Below, piece by piece: positions 6,601 through 6,825 of a stretch of 6,825 bases of DNA. Source of the DNA: Thermohalobaculum sp045106875 (GTDB lineage Bacteria > Pseudomonadota > Alphaproteobacteria > Rhodobacterales > Rhodobacteraceae); assembly GCA_045106875.1 (NCBI GenBank), contig JBGCFK010000066.1, positions 1 to 6,825 on the forward strand. The letters run 5' to 3'. Position 1 is the stretch's first letter, and the number at the start of each line of letters is the position of its first letter. The notes under the pieces are model-generated. The model saw only the letters and a program-made list of their open reading frames with translations. It was not told the DNA's origin and ran no database searches. The position numbers were made by a program, and so were the translations under genes.

Positions 6601-6825
6601 AGATCTTTGACAAGCACAAGGTGACGCGCGGGGAGCTCAGTGCCATCCGCGAACACTCATCTGCGGAAACGAAGGCGCTCTTCAAGGGGCGTCAGGATCT
6701 TCACGACGAAATAACAGCAAAGTCCAAACAACTGAAGCAACCCAGGGCGCAGCTCGTTACCAGCTACTCAGAGAGAGCCACACCGGACACGGAGAATCCG
6801 AACCTTGCGCGTGAGCTCAAGAAAC
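3669..6825 (+). CDS. cas13a: Cas13a, type VI-A CRISPR RNA-guided RNase (3' end outside window)
   Basis: An uninterrupted frame from ATG 3669 runs off the right edge, giving 1052 residues. Cas13a binds and processes a crRNA, then cleaves target and bystander RNA with two HEPN domains. Segments resembling Rhodobacter capsulatus Cas13a (compared from memory) appear in the same order along the protein: ELPSYLMADP leading to DKVIKKP (54-81), HPYAKK (133-138), FNGRWHEAFW (179-188), ALHNAVRRYYKKL (330-342), GQNEIKRNEAFARVW (434-448), the HEPN-1 motif RNRTNH (549-554, R-N-x3-H), FRQDLFAGLFAAYL (803-816), WHAQFYAWLYLVP (854-866), and GLRQIQRFGH with FDKHKV (963-984). HEPN-2's catalytic motif should follow shortly past the edge. 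The N-terminal part before HEPN-1 is somewhat longer than in the R. capsulatus protein. The start is not fully certain: GGGGAAGG (3660-3667) is only 1 nt from the ATG, and TTG 3648 is an in-frame alternative adding 7 residues. Coding GC appears lower than in the upstream operon, which fits separate acquisition. No cas1, cas2 or array is seen. Confidence 0.93.
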   Translation, partial: MRNILRPKGHTQTGLDAESRQETERTLRRGLRFVKDRRYELEEFRESEELAAEELPSYLMADPTLVLRQLIAVLDKVIKKPRTLHQFNADAYVDRAKLAAELWHRYSSALPPYLEEQAKEDGALQRMWNWKVHPYAKKENSGNNQSLRRPTDGENPQNDLTYHAIRKRAEDNGKVRGDFNGRWHEAFWSTTEFGQPDYEAIAERIWDHLRSQDVKITGKPRECVGDDGSRGPTQRGLMLERGRAISTSTSDPRHARQKREERFSWSRVEEEWYLKNDVAAKIWQQVTGDRNEAMFANTFGQILYSHLGAQEERDDSLDTLPDDQRRRTWALHNAVRRYYKKLATSERFRRALRAPSADELERLLPRNGQQLMDILRGRQNDAAVRKGGKSQGAEISELIRVGKLVVHASDVLSSEPDLSAAFRKTPDHFATRAGQNEIKRNEAFARVWRNAMGLSQRTLRATVPDDFEHKEQDDVLSSAGSSAVAVAKFFDVARYEKQMRLVFGDKALEGFEDQSRASIFIASSETDEEAIVGKQEQLWALFTVARRLRNRTNHFCTKPRLVKLLTEGIATGADLSKLENMGDRKNGRDISETAKKRFSDLLDADLALRGEALRTEMARIEFTKYVPQGLRTTLPEELGGKWLPNVLTPRFISVIQRAKSLQKFDLTKLDDLLKPLAGLDTIESGLSCQGPEHFKIGALRLLYANGFQRWLVQDLPRLEIVEDFIKAVAKARLERVNAQIDDDDRAYKVASGLLEEIGISEIGNLDDFLKALTSNMAREERANETYRANRNKQQSITNSLERFRQDLFAGLFAAYLRNKDFMELFDVSKPIEAPEPLSEEEMPELEDWGNFEPWHAQFYAWLYLVPVDDIAMLQQQFRKTAALDEKSDVETNPQSAATLRDIDRLMSLYTKVHGAGFDGTEHLDEGHANGGFYQEAEAFADAYRDYADDFERQNAAFPGTRRGLRQIQRFGHATVVSKIFDKHKVTRGELSAIREHSSAETKALFKGRQDLHDEITAKSKQLKQPRAQLVTSYSERATPDTENPNLARELKK
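5313..5330 (+). other. HEPN-1 catalytic motif of Cas13a (R-N-x-x-x-H)
   Basis: These six codons read RNRTNH, residues 549-554, preceded by RRL and followed by F. This is the R-[N/H/K]-x3-H signature of Cas13 HEPN RNase centres. R549 and H554 are intact, so the first half of the composite RNase site should be functional. Confidence 0.88.

Overview
This window looks like alphaproteobacterial chromosome or genomic island, most likely Rhodobacteraceae. The evidence is a GC-rich, high-GC3 coding style on the left, the protein families present, and a large right-hand protein that resembles the Cas13a of Rhodobacter capsulatus in segment after segment (comparison from memory, no search run). Everything coding that I can support is on the + strand.

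Left half (1-3106): a tightly packed three-gene operon. It opens inside the C-terminal part of a superfamily 2 DEAD/DEAH-type helicase; the window begins exactly at helicase motif VI. A GIY-YIG (T5orf172/MUG113-like) nuclease follows 3 nt later. An Mrr-type restriction endonuclease with an N-terminal winged helix and a C-terminal PD-(D/E)XK domain then overlaps the nuclease gene by 8 bp. One nucleic-acid motor with two different nucleases in one transcription unit suggests an anti-invader (restriction-like) module. I do not recognise it as a named system.

Middle (3107-3668): about 560 bp of AT-richer DNA without a convincing gene. It holds a 12-bp-period tandem repeat (GGGGGTATTT twice), a strong GC hairpin that may terminate the Mrr operon and whose 3' side resembles a tRNA 3' end, a second 12-bp-period tandem repeat in the opposite orientation, two TATAAT boxes, and a nested inverted repeat just upstream of the next gene. 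The first four together look like an island boundary or attachment-site scar, although no integrase is present.

Right half (3669-6825, running off the window): an uninterrupted 1052-codon reading frame that I identify as Cas13a, the single RNA-guided RNase of type VI-A CRISPR systems. HEPN-1 carries a textbook R-N-x-x-x-H motif (residues 549-554). The final HEPN-2 catalytic motif must lie past the right edge. No CRISPR array, cas1 or cas2 is visible, so any array would have to be downstream. The window therefore juxtaposes a DNA-directed helicase/nuclease module with an RNA-targeting CRISPR effector, a defence-island arrangement.
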